A stretch of 64,000 bases of DNA from an uncultured Maribacter sp. (GCA_947498505.1 CANMKG010000001.1:744001-808000); one strand, 5' to 3'. Positions 25,806 to 35,755 are shown, numbered from the stretch's first letter. Numbers and translations are program-made. The notes: a model not told the origin generated them from the letters alone.

Positions 25806-28187
25806 TTATTCTAACTGTGCAATGTCTTGTTTAATTGTAGTAATACTCTCCTTTTTTACGTTTGATGAGTTATTTTTTAGAAACTCTATTGATCTTTTTA
25901 ATTTTTTGGTAACATTTTCGTCTTCAATATTATTTTCAAGCATCCAGTTCATAAGATCTTTTGCTTTATAATTTATGTTAGACCAATAATAAGTATCTAA
26001 TAATGCTGCATATCCGTCTGCGTAATTAGGATATGTAAGTACTACTTTTTCAAGTATTTCTGCTGATTTTAAGTAATCTCCTTTCCAAGAATGTATTCTG
26101 CCAATTAATATCTCAGTATCTACATGTCTTGGAATATTATACAGAATGTATTTACATAACAATAATGCTTTACCCCATTTTTTCTTAAAAGCTAAGCTTC
26201 TCGCCTTAAAATAGGCATCATCATAATCGTTACCATTAAAAACACTTTGTAACCATACCAATTCTTCCTTAGAGAAAGAAATTGTGTTTTCAGCCAACAA
26301 GGAATCATCTTTAGGTATTATTCTATTTTTTGAGATTACATATTTGTTAACGGATTTAAAGTATCTGAATTTTTTAATCGCATTTTCTTTTAGTACTGAG
26401 CTATCATTACTTTTCCTGTTTAGTTTTTCATCTAGCGTATATATATCATTATCTGATAAAAAAACATTACCGACTATATAATCTCTAATAGTACTGTTAG
26501 ACCTGAATAATGGAATTTCTTTTTCTTCACGAAACACTTTTGAGTTGTATAAATAATCTCCTAACCAGGCAACTTCTGATGGTGTCTCTATATTATGAGA
26601 CTTCTTTAACATACTCGCCAATGAAGGAACAATATCTACGTGAGAAGCTAATGTGTTGATATTATGAGAAACTCGTAATAAAGGGCTATAAATTATCAAT
26701 GGCACTTGATAACGTTTTAAGTTATTAGTGCGGTTTAAATCTGTGCCATTGTGGGTACCTGTAATTACGATAATGGTATTTTCAAAAGCCGTTGTTGTTT
26801 TTAATGCCGAAATGAATGAAGCAATAGCACTATCTGTATACAACATGCTTGCAAAAATTTCATTATTTTTTTCAACAATCTTTTTATTTTTAGCACTTAA
26901 GTTATCCTCAGAAAGAATCTTTTTTACTTCTTTTACATAAACCTCTTTATTTGGAATTAGATATGGTTTTCTTGAGCTTAAGGTCAAAAATACGTCTACA
27001 CTAGGTGTTATCTTTTTAAAAGGTCTGTTTCTAAAATTCTCAAACAAATCATAATCTGGGTATCCTAGTGAAATACCTGCATTATCTTTATTTTGTTGTT
27101 TATATTTAGGGCTAAAAACCTTTCGATCTATAATATTTTCAACACCTTCCTCTTTTAAAAACTTATCGAAAGAGTTTAATGAACTGTTTCCACCATAATT
27201 AAACGAAGTTTCGTACCCATTTTCTTTTAAAATAGTATAAATAGAATGCCTGTTAATACGTTTTGAAACATTTGTAAATCCGCTATTTCCAAAAGGTAGA
27301 GACCCAATTACAGAAGGCATTGCAGCATGACTCTCTCCTGTATTACTTAAAAAATTTGGCCAGTATAGCGACTCTTTAGAAATTGAATTTAAAAATGGTG
27401 AATACGCTTTATACTTGCTATTGTCTCCAACAAAGTCTTTTCCGAGTCCCTCTACTAGTATAAATATGAATGAAGGTTTTTCTTCTTTAAACTTAAAAAA
27501 AGGAGCTAAATCGCTTTTTTTATTTGATGGTTTAAGCAACGGGAATTTTTTTTCACCTTTATATACATTAGAGTTCAATAAATGTCCTCCAAGGTTTGTT
27601 ACTAAAAACTGAGTTTTATTTTCATTAACTGGCTTTGTTGAGGTATAAAGGGTTGCCAGAAACAAACTTAAAAGAACAATTGTAAAAGGATACATTTTAC
27701 TAACAGCATTATAAGTAAAGCGTAAATACTTTAGTAGATAATTTGCAATTCCAATACTTATTACAATTACCATAACCGTAACCAATATTGATGCACTATT
27801 ATCAAAAATCAATGGCGTGTTTAAAATGTTTGCCCCAAGAGGTTCAAGGTTTTTAATAAAATATTCTATTAAAAAGCCTTCAACGCACAATAATACTATA
27901 AATATTATACTAACAGATTTATATCCAAGACCAGGTACTTTTCGTTCTAAGTGACGAAATAAAAAAACTAATACTATTGCTGCAACCGATGCGTATCCAA
28001 TATGATGAAGCAGTAACAACAAAAATGATACATTAAAAAAGTTATCTAAAACATCGTTTATATACAATCTAATATTCTGGTATAAAGACAGTACCGTTAA
28101 GCCACAAAAAAACGCTAAGACTAATGGAATAAAGTCTTTAAGCAATTTTGCTTTTGGAGCAGTTGATATGTCCTTATTTATTTGCAT
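25806..28187 (-). CDS. Membrane alkaline-phosphatase-superfamily protein (LtaS/sulfatase-like) with C-terminal TPRs
   Basis: 793 residues. About five membrane helices occupy residues 15-200. The periplasmic catalytic domain begins at SFIFILVEGLG, has a nucleophile-region segment SNTGESHAAMPSVIG and continues to IIVITGTHNGTD. LtaS-type enzymes have GDH at the last place, so the metal-binding Asp is replaced by Thr here. C-terminal TPRs (about 665-770) follow. The family transfers phosphoglycerol or phosphoethanolamine to glycans or cleaves sulfate; here it probably decorates the nascent polysaccharide. The glycosyltransferase stop is two bases upstream. Confidence 0.78.
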   Translation of the reverse strand: MQINKDISTAPKAKLLKDFIPLVLAFFCGLTVLSLYQNIRLYINDVLDNFFNVSFLLLLLHHIGYASVAAIVLVFLFRHLERKVPGLGYKSVSIIFIVLLCVEGFLIEYFIKNLEPLGANILNTPLIFDNSASILVTVMVIVISIGIANYLLKYLRFTYNAVSKMYPFTIVLLSLFLATLYTSTKPVNENKTQFLVTNLGGHLLNSNVYKGEKKFPLLKPSNKKSDLAPFFKFKEEKPSFIFILVEGLGKDFVGDNSKYKAYSPFLNSISKESLYWPNFLSNTGESHAAMPSVIGSLPFGNSGFTNVSKRINRHSIYTILKENGYETSFNYGGNSSLNSFDKFLKEEGVENIIDRKVFSPKYKQQNKDNAGISLGYPDYDLFENFRNRPFKKITPSVDVFLTLSSRKPYLIPNKEVYVKEVKKILSEDNLSAKNKKIVEKNNEIFASMLYTDSAIASFISALKTTTAFENTIIVITGTHNGTDLNRTNNLKRYQVPLIIYSPLLRVSHNINTLASHVDIVPSLASMLKKSHNIETPSEVAWLGDYLYNSKVFREEKEIPLFRSNSTIRDYIVGNVFLSDNDIYTLDEKLNRKSNDSSVLKENAIKKFRYFKSVNKYVISKNRIIPKDDSLLAENTISFSKEELVWLQSVFNGNDYDDAYFKARSLAFKKKWGKALLLCKYILYNIPRHVDTEILIGRIHSWKGDYLKSAEILEKVVLTYPNYADGYAALLDTYYWSNINYKAKDLMNWMLENNIEDENVTKKLKRSIEFLKNNSSNVKKESITTIKQDIAQLE

Positions 28188-28189
28188 GG

Positions 28190-29620
28190 TTACGTTGCTT
28201 TTGCAAATCCTTTTCTAACCTGAGACCCCCAGCCTGATTTAATTTTAAATAACTTTTTATAATTACCTCTAACTGCTGCCCAAACAACAATAGGGTGAAA
28301 AGCAATAGGTTCTATTATTGCGCACAGCATAAGTAGAAGAATATCTTTCGTCTTTTTATATTCATTGTAAGAGTACACTTCCCATAGAATAGCATAAAAT
28401 GAAAACATTATAGAATACATATATACCGTTGCCGTAATCGCAATAAAAAATTTGGTATTTAATATTCCCAGATAATAGAAAAGTATAATGGTGAAAAAAC
28501 CAAAAAACTCTAAAAGCGGAGCAAGCCACTCGTAAAAAAACCAATACGGGTAGCTTAACATTCCTAACTTCCCAAACTTGGGATTAAAAAACATGTCTTT
28601 ATGTTTATACAGGGTTTCAAGATTTCCTCGTGCCCAACGGTCTCGTTGGTTAACTAATATTTTTAAATCTTCAGGTACCTCTGTCCAACAAAGAGCGTCT
28701 GGCATATATTCAACAGTATAAGGCAACTTACGTTCTTCCATATACCTTCTCATTTTAAAAACAATTTCCATATCCTCTCCAACGGTGTTAGTATCGTAAC
28801 CCCCAACTTCCAAAGCAATTTCTCTATCGAAAAAACCAAACGCGCCAGAAATAATTAATAAACTATCTATCCTACCCCATGCCATTCTTCCTAAAATAAA
28901 CGAACGTGTATACTCTAATAGCTGAAATCTAGCAAGCCAATTTTTAGGTAATCTAATTTCTTCGAGCCTTCCTCCTTGAATAACACATGAATTTGCTACC
29001 CTAATAACCCCACCAACAGCAATAACTCTTTTTTGCGACCTTTGATAAAAAGACTTTACCACATGCAAAAGAGCTTCAGGCAATAACAAACAATCAACAT
29101 CAATACAACCCACATATTTATTAGTTGATAATGCCATTCCTGTATTTAATGCGTCTGACTTTCCTCCATTTTCCTTATCAATCACGGTAAGTTTAGAGAA
29201 TGCTCTTTGTTCCGACTTATATATTCCTCTTATAGGTTTGTTTTTCCAATTTGGATCTATTTCTTGCTCTATTTTGACAAGATTATAGGCCTCAATCATT
29301 TTTTGAAGTGTATCATCTTTACTTCCATCGTTAACTACCATAACCTCATAATTAACATACTGAAGTGATAATAGTGAACGAATATTTTCAACAATGGTTA
29401 AACCCTCGTTATATGCTGGAGCAATAATGGTAATACTTGGAGCTAAAGGAGATGCCATTACTTTAGACATATCTCCAAAACTGTTTTTGTTTTTATAGTG
29501 AATGGAATTACGAGTTGACAAATACGCCATGAACGTAAACATCGTAAACAAGATCAGTGTAAACACGAAAAAAACCGTGTTTAAATACTCTAGTAATATG
29601 CCGAATAAACTACTGTCCAT
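28190..29620 (-). CDS. Processive family-2 glycosyltransferase (PgaC/BcsA/hyaluronan-synthase-like)
   Basis: 476 residues. One N-terminal membrane helix and about three C-terminal ones flank a cytosolic GT-A domain. Motifs in order: APAYNEG and VNDGSKD (nucleotide sugar), DVDCLL (metal DxD), GEDMEI (catalytic Asp) and the QRDRWARG motif that marks processive synthases. It should polymerise a beta-linked exopolysaccharide while moving it across the inner membrane. Its start overlaps the HEAT gene by 11 bases. Confidence 0.88.
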   Translation of the reverse strand: MDSSLFGILLEYLNTVFFVFTLILFTMFTFMAYLSTRNSIHYKNKNSFGDMSKVMASPLAPSITIIAPAYNEGLTIVENIRSLLSLQYVNYEVMVVNDGSKDDTLQKMIEAYNLVKIEQEIDPNWKNKPIRGIYKSEQRAFSKLTVIDKENGGKSDALNTGMALSTNKYVGCIDVDCLLLPEALLHVVKSFYQRSQKRVIAVGGVIRVANSCVIQGGRLEEIRLPKNWLARFQLLEYTRSFILGRMAWGRIDSLLIISGAFGFFDREIALEVGGYDTNTVGEDMEIVFKMRRYMEERKLPYTVEYMPDALCWTEVPEDLKILVNQRDRWARGNLETLYKHKDMFFNPKFGKLGMLSYPYWFFYEWLAPLLEFFGFFTIILFYYLGILNTKFFIAITATVYMYSIMFSFYAILWEVYSYNEYKKTKDILLLMLCAIIEPIAFHPIVVWAAVRGNYKKLFKIKSGWGSQVRKGFAKAT

Positions 29621-32141
29621 TTAGTATATCTTTAATTCTTTTTGAAATTTCCGATAACTGGCTCCCAAATGAGGTAGATTTATTATCCTTTTTTTTTTCT
29701 GTTTTCAGGGTAATATCTATATCCTCTGTATTTGGAGAAAGTTCAAAATTCACATCAAACATGGAATCCGTTTCCTCACTTTTCTCATCTTCCGATAAAT
29801 CAACCTCTTGTGTTACTGGAGGCTCCTCATTTAAATTAGTATTCTGAGCTTCAATTGAAAGACGATCTTTAATTATAGTTAACGCCTCATTTGCCTTTTC
29901 TACCACTACCGCTTCACTAGTCTCTTTTATTAACGTTCGTAAAAAAGCTGCTTCTTTTTCATCTCCGACTATAGCAATTTCTTTAAGTAGTATTAGTTGA
30001 GATTCTACATCTTGGTTAGCAAATATTTCAGAGATAAACCCTCTTACTAGAGAAGAATCTTCAATAAGCTCTTCTTTTTCTTTTGGAATAACAAAAGGAG
30101 TTCTCTTTACAATTTCCTCCATTATCTCCTCTATTCTTTCAATTAAGAAGGGAGATTTTTCATTGGCTAAGTACTCATCCAACAAGGGAATTTCGCGAGC
30201 ATCACCAAACTCTTCAATATCCGCTAAAAGCAATAATTTTTCAGATTCTTCATCACTTATTTGATGAGGTTTTGGAATAAAATCAAATAGATTATCTAAA
30301 GATTGGATTGCTTGTTCTTCTTTAAAATTTTGATCAGTATTTTCAACAAAAGGTAAAAAATCAAGTTCCATAAAATCAATGGAATCCTGGAGTTCAGGTT
30401 CGTTACTATCAACTTTTTGGCTAGTAATTTCTTCAGGATTACTAGTAACAGAGTGCCTTACAAAATCTTCTGTATTAGCTATAACCAATGGTAAAAAACT
30501 TAAATCTAATTCCCTATTTTCTACAATAACTTCATCCTCAACTACAGCTTTTGGTTCTTGGATACCTTTTTCTTCCTGTTCCTCAATAACTAATGGAAGA
30601 AAGTCAAGAGATATTTTAAGTTCTTCATTTATTTCCTCTTCTTCCCTATTAATATCCATTTGTTTCTGATTTTGAGCAATACTTTCTGCTACTACTTCTA
30701 TATTCTGTAAAACTTCGTTTTGGTTAATGTTTTCCTCTAAAACACTTTCTTCTTCTACTTCAACTGGTAATTCAGTAACATTTTCCCTTTCAGATTCAAC
30801 AACATCTTCCTGCTTAGTTACCTCAGTTAATTCTAGGTCTTCTTCTATTTCTTTTTCAGTTAAAACTTCATCGATGTTATCTTTTTTATCTTCCACTTCA
30901 ACTAGAATATCATTATGGTTCTCTATAATTTCATCGGTGTTGTTTTCCTTAACTTCTTCTACAACATTTTTTTCTTCCAGTTTTTGTTGTAGTTGATCCG
31001 AAATACTAATTTCTGGTGCATCTTCATGCTCTATAATATCTGGAATGGTATTTTCAAAAGCAGTATCTTTTTCAATGTGATCGGATGGTAATATGGTTTC
31101 TGGTGCAATTTCATTTATTGTGCTAATTGCTTTACTTCTAACTGCAAAACTGCGAACACGTTGCTCTATTTCTACTAGAAAATCTAAGTCGTTTTCTGTA
31201 CCTATAGTCGCTATTGCACTTAGAATACTCATTTTTACATCTTCAGAACTTTTCCAAAATACCAGCTTTAAAGTATCTATTGCTTCCTCCACATAAAACT
31301 CTTCAATACAGTTAATAGCTTCCTGTTTTATTTGATTGCTTTTATGTTTTATAAGTGGAATTAAAGATTTTGTAGCATCATTCTGATTGTAATATTTTAT
31401 CAATCGTAAAGCAAAAAGGACAACATGTTTGTTTTTTGATGTTAACCAAAGTTTGAATTTTGGAATTTCAAAGTTTTCTTTATTTCGTAAAACGTCTAAT
31501 AATTTCAACTGCTGCCATTCAGATATTCTATACTTTGTAGTATCTAGAAAATAAGAAATTCCTCGGTCGTCCAATGTTACTACAGCTATTTCAGCGTGTT
31601 TACGAATTGTTGGCCTTTTATCGTTAATAAATTTTATTAAAAAAGTGTACGACTCGCTTACTTGCATTTTAGTTAATTCCAGTATACCTGAGGTAACTAT
31701 TTGCCATTTCCAACTTTTTAGTTTTACATAAGCATCTTTATGTAGCTCAAGGTTTTGATATAGTTCAAAAAGATTTATTTGCGTTTGTCCGGACACATCT
31801 TTTCTTAAATCTAAAAGAACATCAGTAAGTACTTTACGGTTATATTTATCTTTAAGTAATTCTCTTATTTGAATTTTAAGATTTATATAATTAGATTTTT
31901 CTGTCTTAGAATCAGTTTCATCATAAAAAAGGAATTCGCTCACAATAGGCGAAAATTCCGTTTTCTTTTCTTTTAATTTTTTTGAGGCTTTTGATAGTTT
32001 GTTTCTGAAGTAAAAAACAGATACAAAATATAGTACAGATAAGACAATAAAAAGCACTACCAAATCCCACAGTAGGTCTGTATGAATTTTGGGGGCACGT
32101 ATTAACGTAATGGGGGAATATGTTAATGCCTTATGAAACAA
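29610..32141 (-). CDS. Membrane-anchored HEAT-repeat protein with Glu-rich tail
   Basis: 843 residues. The start is TTG, two bases after the response-regulator stop; no early ATG is available. One membrane helix (about 23-46) is followed by HEAT-like helical pairs (about 110-335), a long Glu-rich low-complexity tail (about 345-640) and a second short helical block (about 650-770). The tail repeats a short motif, FLPLV or FLPFV, near residues 512, 548 and 592. It is likely a scaffold joining the regulator to the synthase. No enzyme motif. Confidence 0.75.
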   Translation of the reverse strand: MFHKALTYSPITLIRAPKIHTDLLWDLVVLFIVLSVLYFVSVFYFRNKLSKASKKLKEKKTEFSPIVSEFLFYDETDSKTEKSNYINLKIQIRELLKDKYNRKVLTDVLLDLRKDVSGQTQINLFELYQNLELHKDAYVKLKSWKWQIVTSGILELTKMQVSESYTFLIKFINDKRPTIRKHAEIAVVTLDDRGISYFLDTTKYRISEWQQLKLLDVLRNKENFEIPKFKLWLTSKNKHVVLFALRLIKYYNQNDATKSLIPLIKHKSNQIKQEAINCIEEFYVEEAIDTLKLVFWKSSEDVKMSILSAIATIGTENDLDFLVEIEQRVRSFAVRSKAISTINEIAPETILPSDHIEKDTAFENTIPDIIEHEDAPEISISDQLQQKLEEKNVVEEVKENNTDEIIENHNDILVEVEDKKDNIDEVLTEKEIEEDLELTEVTKQEDVVESERENVTELPVEVEEESVLEENINQNEVLQNIEVVAESIAQNQKQMDINREEEEINEELKISLDFLPLVIEEQEEKGIQEPKAVVEDEVIVENRELDLSFLPLVIANTEDFVRHSVTSNPEEITSQKVDSNEPELQDSIDFMELDFLPFVENTDQNFKEEQAIQSLDNLFDFIPKPHQISDEESEKLLLLADIEEFGDAREIPLLDEYLANEKSPFLIERIEEIMEEIVKRTPFVIPKEKEELIEDSSLVRGFISEIFANQDVESQLILLKEIAIVGDEKEAAFLRTLIKETSEAVVVEKANEALTIIKDRLSIEAQNTNLNEEPPVTQEVDLSEDEKSEETDSMFDVNFELSPNTEDIDITLKTEKKKDNKSTSFGSQLSEISKRIKDILNGQ

Positions 32142-32143
32142 TA

Positions 32144-32515
32144 CTACATTTTTTTCAATTCTCTGGTCACACGAACTAAAAGTTCAGACGGACTCACTGG
32201 TTTCGACATAAAATCGTTAGCCCCCATTTCAAGGGCATTTAGCACATTTTCTTCATTACCTGCTGAAGAAACTATTATTATAGGAATGTTAGATTTTACT
32301 TCGTTTCTAACATGATCTATTAACTCTATTCCTGAGAAATATGGCATCATTATATCAAACACCACAATATCTGGAAGATTATCCACCAGATGTTCTTTAG
32401 CTTGTTTTCCGTCTGTTACATGAGTTACCTGAAAACCTGCTTTTTTTAATCTAAAGATTAAAAGGGAAGCAAATAATTCGTCATCATCTGCTAGGAGTAT
32501 TTTTTTGTTCAACAT
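32144..32515 (-). CDS. Single-domain response regulator
   Basis: 123 residues, a receiver domain only. The acidic pocket is Asp10-Asp12, the phosphorylation site Asp54 in VVFDIMMP and the Lys in MSKP. With no DNA-binding output it must act by protein contact, most simply on the adjacent HEAT protein or the glycosyltransferase. Ten bases separate it from the hybrid kinase, whose HPt domain could phosphorylate it. Confidence 0.92.
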   Translation of the reverse strand: MLNKKILLADDDELFASLLIFRLKKAGFQVTHVTDGKQAKEHLVDNLPDIVVFDIMMPYFSGIELIDHVRNEVKSNIPIIIVSSAGNEENVLNALEMGANDFMSKPVSPSELLVRVTRELKKM

Positions 32516-32525
32516 ACATCATCCT

Positions 32526-34337
32526 TTACTTGTTATTACTTTTTATCTTTTTTAAGGCCTTGTCAATTTCTATTTCGGTTTTAGGATACTCCACCAAAAA
32601 ACGTTCGTACAACTCTTCCACATACTTCTTTTCTACATTTGTTTTACATACGTTTTGCATTTCTACAATAATAGAATGCAACTTTTTAGTTTTCAACATA
32701 GCGAGCCCTGCTTTTATTTTATGAGCGGCAAAACCTACTTGTTCGATATCTTCATTGTTCAAATGGGTACGCACCAGGCCTATAAATTCTATTGCGTTTC
32801 CTTTAAAAAGCACAATTAACTCTTCTAAAACTTCTATTTCGCCAACACATTCTTCCAAAACACCTTCTAAATCTACACTTTGTTGATTATCAATATCCTC
32901 ATGAACAACACCCATAGAAGTAGGAACATCAATAGCACTTTTAATTGTATTTTTATTCTTAACTATTTTAAGCAATAGCTCTTCTGGGTTATATGGTTTT
33001 AATACAAAATCATTTATTCCATATGTTGCACATTGCTTTTTATCTTCTACCGAAAAATCAGCTGAAACAGCTATTATTGGTACTTTTTTTACGTTTTCCA
33101 TATTACTATTTCTAATTAATTTAGACACTTCAAATCCGTCCTTTCCAGGCATTCTTAAATCCATTAGTACAACTTCAATATTTTCTTTTTCAAGAATATT
33201 TATTCCGGTTTTAGCATCAGCGGTAATAAATATGTTGCACTCCCAGTTTATTAAGTGTTGTTTGATAAGTCTTTGATTTAACTCGTTATCTTCAAATACC
33301 AAAATGTTGGTATCTTTAATTAATTGGCTTCCTTTTCTTGAGCTCGAATTATCAGCCTTTGATTCTTTTATTTTAGAATCGTCTCCTTCTGTATAAGGAA
33401 TGGTGAAATAGAATGTGGTACCTACTCCAAGTTTGCTGGTGATTTGAATGTCGCCATTAAGTTTTTCAATAATTTGTTTTACTAAACTTAAGCCTAATCC
33501 AGACCCCCCGTACTTTAAATAGGTTGTGTGGTTTTCTTGTTTAAATGAATCAAAAATATTCTTTAGTGCTTCTTCTGAGATACCAACTCCAGTATCTTTA
33601 AGGGTAAATTTCAGGAGTTGGTTTTTTCCTTTTCTTTCACTTAATTCAACGCCTAAAAATATTTCTCCTGTTTCTACAAACTTGATTGCGTTTCCTATTA
33701 AATTCAACAATACTTGTGTAAGTTTCGATGGGTCGCCTACCAAAGTCTTTGAAATTCTGGAATCAATTTTTGTATGTAGATTTATGTTTTTGTCAACTAT
33801 TAGTGTATTACACAAGTAAATAACATCTTTAATAAGACCGGAAAAATTAAAATTTATAATTTCAAATTTTTCTAGTCCTGCGGAAATTTTTGAATACTCT
33901 AAAAGTTCATTGATAATGTCTAGTAAAGAATATGAAGCCGTTTGTATAGCACTTACACGCTCCATTTGCAATGAGCTTAACTTATCCTCCTTTAGTAAAT
34001 CTGTAAAACCAATAATACCATTTAATGGAGTTCTAATTTCATGACTTACATGCGCTATAAGTTTTTTTGCCTCCTCTAGTGAATCTTGCTGATAATTTAC
34101 AGCAATTTCCTCATGCTCATTTTCATAGCTTTCAGTAATTCCGTCGGCCGTAATAGCCTCTCTAAATAACTTGCGCTCTAAATTGTTTTTAAACGAAAGG
34201 AACGATTTTTGTAAATTTTTAGCTTCATCGCTTTTTAGTTCTTCAAAAGAGAAGTCATTAAGCGTACTTTCTATTCGAGCTAATTGAGTAAGTAAACCTT
34301 TGGTTTTTAAAGACATTTTATTTATCGCATTTATCAA
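32526..34337 (-). CDS. Cytosolic hybrid histidine kinase with receiver and HPt domains
   Basis: 603 residues. A helical N terminus without sensor or membrane segment leads to HisKA (phospho-acceptor His99 in HVSHEIRTP), HATPase (NLIGNAIKF, DTGVGIS, GGSGLGLSLVKQ), a receiver (VVLMDLRMPG) and a C-terminal HPt domain (His539 in AAHKIKAG). It is the probable head of a phosphorelay ending on the free-standing receiver encoded ten bases downstream. First gene of the polysaccharide operon. Confidence 0.92.
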   Translation of the reverse strand: MINAINKMSLKTKGLLTQLARIESTLNDFSFEELKSDEAKNLQKSFLSFKNNLERKLFREAITADGITESYENEHEEIAVNYQQDSLEEAKKLIAHVSHEIRTPLNGIIGFTDLLKEDKLSSLQMERVSAIQTASYSLLDIINELLEYSKISAGLEKFEIINFNFSGLIKDVIYLCNTLIVDKNINLHTKIDSRISKTLVGDPSKLTQVLLNLIGNAIKFVETGEIFLGVELSERKGKNQLLKFTLKDTGVGISEEALKNIFDSFKQENHTTYLKYGGSGLGLSLVKQIIEKLNGDIQITSKLGVGTTFYFTIPYTEGDDSKIKESKADNSSSRKGSQLIKDTNILVFEDNELNQRLIKQHLINWECNIFITADAKTGINILEKENIEVVLMDLRMPGKDGFEVSKLIRNSNMENVKKVPIIAVSADFSVEDKKQCATYGINDFVLKPYNPEELLLKIVKNKNTIKSAIDVPTSMGVVHEDIDNQQSVDLEGVLEECVGEIEVLEELIVLFKGNAIEFIGLVRTHLNNEDIEQVGFAAHKIKAGLAMLKTKKLHSIIVEMQNVCKTNVEKKYVEELYERFLVEYPKTEIEIDKALKKIKSNNK

Positions 34338-34470
34338 TTTGGAGCAAGCAGCATACTGCTTTTACGTATTCTAAAATCCGCATATAATACTGCTACAACA
34401 ACTAAATGTTCTATAGGTATACATTTGTGTTGTCAAATGCTCTATATTGTATGTCTAATTCTTAAGAGAT

Positions 34471-35754
34471 ATGAGGTATTTTATCTGTTTTATTTGCTGT
34501 TTGTCGATTTTTTCTTGTAAAGAAAATGTGAAACCTAGTGTTAAAACACTTGATGAAACCGCAAAACAAATACATGAAAACATAATTACTATTGACACCC
34601 ATAACGACATTAATGTTAAAAATTTTACCGACAGTGTAAATTATACTCAGCGTTTAGAAACGCAAATAAATCTTCCAAAAATGGAGGAAGGTGGTCTTGA
34701 TGTTAGTTGGTTAATTGTGTATACTGGACAAGATTCCCTAACCGAAAATGGGTATAAAAAAGCCAGAGAAAATGCAATGGCAAAGTTTGATGCTATTCAT
34801 AGACTTTGCAACGAAATTGCACCAGATAAAATTGAATTGGCACTAAACTCTGATGATGTTATAAAAATTCATAAAAAAGGAAAAAAAATTGCCATGATTG
34901 GTGTAGAAAACGCCTATCCTATGGGTTCAAACTTAAAAGACTTTGAAAAATATTACAATCTGGGTGCTCGTTATATTTCGTTATCTCACAATGGGCATAG
35001 TCAATTTTGTGATTCAAATACAGGCGAAAAAGATAGTATATGGTTACATAGTGGGTTAAGTGAATTAGGAAAAAAAGCAGTTCATGAAATGAACAGATTA
35101 GGTATCATGATTGATGTATCTCACCCATCAAAAGAATCTATGAAACAAATGATAGCGCTATCTAAAGCTCCAATTATTGCATCGCACTCCTCTGCCCGAG
35201 CTTTATGTAATCATAGTCGAAATTTAGATGATGAGCAATTACTTTTAATGAAAGAAAATGGTGGAGTAGTTCAAACGGTAGCCTTTAGTTCTTATTTACA
35301 TACTGAAAAGCATGAAAACAGAGCTAACTTTATGAACCAACTTTATCCAAAAATTGCAGATTCGTTAGGTTTTAAATGGGTTTCCCGTTCGGATTTCGCT
35401 TCGCTAACAGCGCATGAGCGAGCTCATTTTATGGAAAATTATCCTAAGGTTTTGAAAATTGCAAAGAACAAGGCATCTATAATGGATAACGTACCTCCTG
35501 CCGTAAATGTATCCGATTTTATAGACCACGTTGATTACATGGTTGAATTGATTGGTATTGACCATGTTGGAATAAGCTCAGACTTTGATGGAGGTGGTGG
35601 AATCGAAGGTTGGGCCGATGCTTCTGAAACTTTTAATGTTACGTTAGAACTAGTAAAACGAGGCTATTCCGAAAGTGATATTAAAAAACTTTGGGGAGAA
35701 AACCTGTTAAGAGTACTTGATGAAGTGCAAAACGTAGCTAATGAGATGAAGTAA
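34471..35754 (+). CDS. Membrane dipeptidase, peptidase M19 family, lipoprotein
   Basis: 427 residues. Lipoprotein signal ends LSIFSC. The zinc ligands appear in order: TIDTHND, VENAYP, ISLSHNGH, MIDVSHPS, IIASHSSA, and near the C terminus GISSDFDGGGG. It hydrolyses dipeptides, often with D-residues, in the periplasm. The operator or partner is not evident; it is convergent with the thioesterase with one base between them. Confidence 0.92.
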   Translation: MRYFICFICCLSIFSCKENVKPSVKTLDETAKQIHENIITIDTHNDINVKNFTDSVNYTQRLETQINLPKMEEGGLDVSWLIVYTGQDSLTENGYKKARENAMAKFDAIHRLCNEIAPDKIELALNSDDVIKIHKKGKKIAMIGVENAYPMGSNLKDFEKYYNLGARYISLSHNGHSQFCDSNTGEKDSIWLHSGLSELGKKAVHEMNRLGIMIDVSHPSKESMKQMIALSKAPIIASHSSARALCNHSRNLDDEQLLLMKENGGVVQTVAFSSYLHTEKHENRANFMNQLYPKIADSLGFKWVSRSDFASLTAHERAHFMENYPKVLKIAKNKASIMDNVPPAVNVSDFIDHVDYMVELIGIDHVGISSDFDGGGGIEGWADASETFNVTLELVKRGYSESDIKKLWGENLLRVLDEVQNVANEMK

Positions 35755-35755
35755 A

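Noticed and set aside
30379-30996. Ser-rich plus-strand frames of up to 96 codons
   Set aside because: They are exact antisense of the Glu-rich tail of the HEAT protein; GAA/GAG codons read backward give Ser and Phe codons. No independent support.
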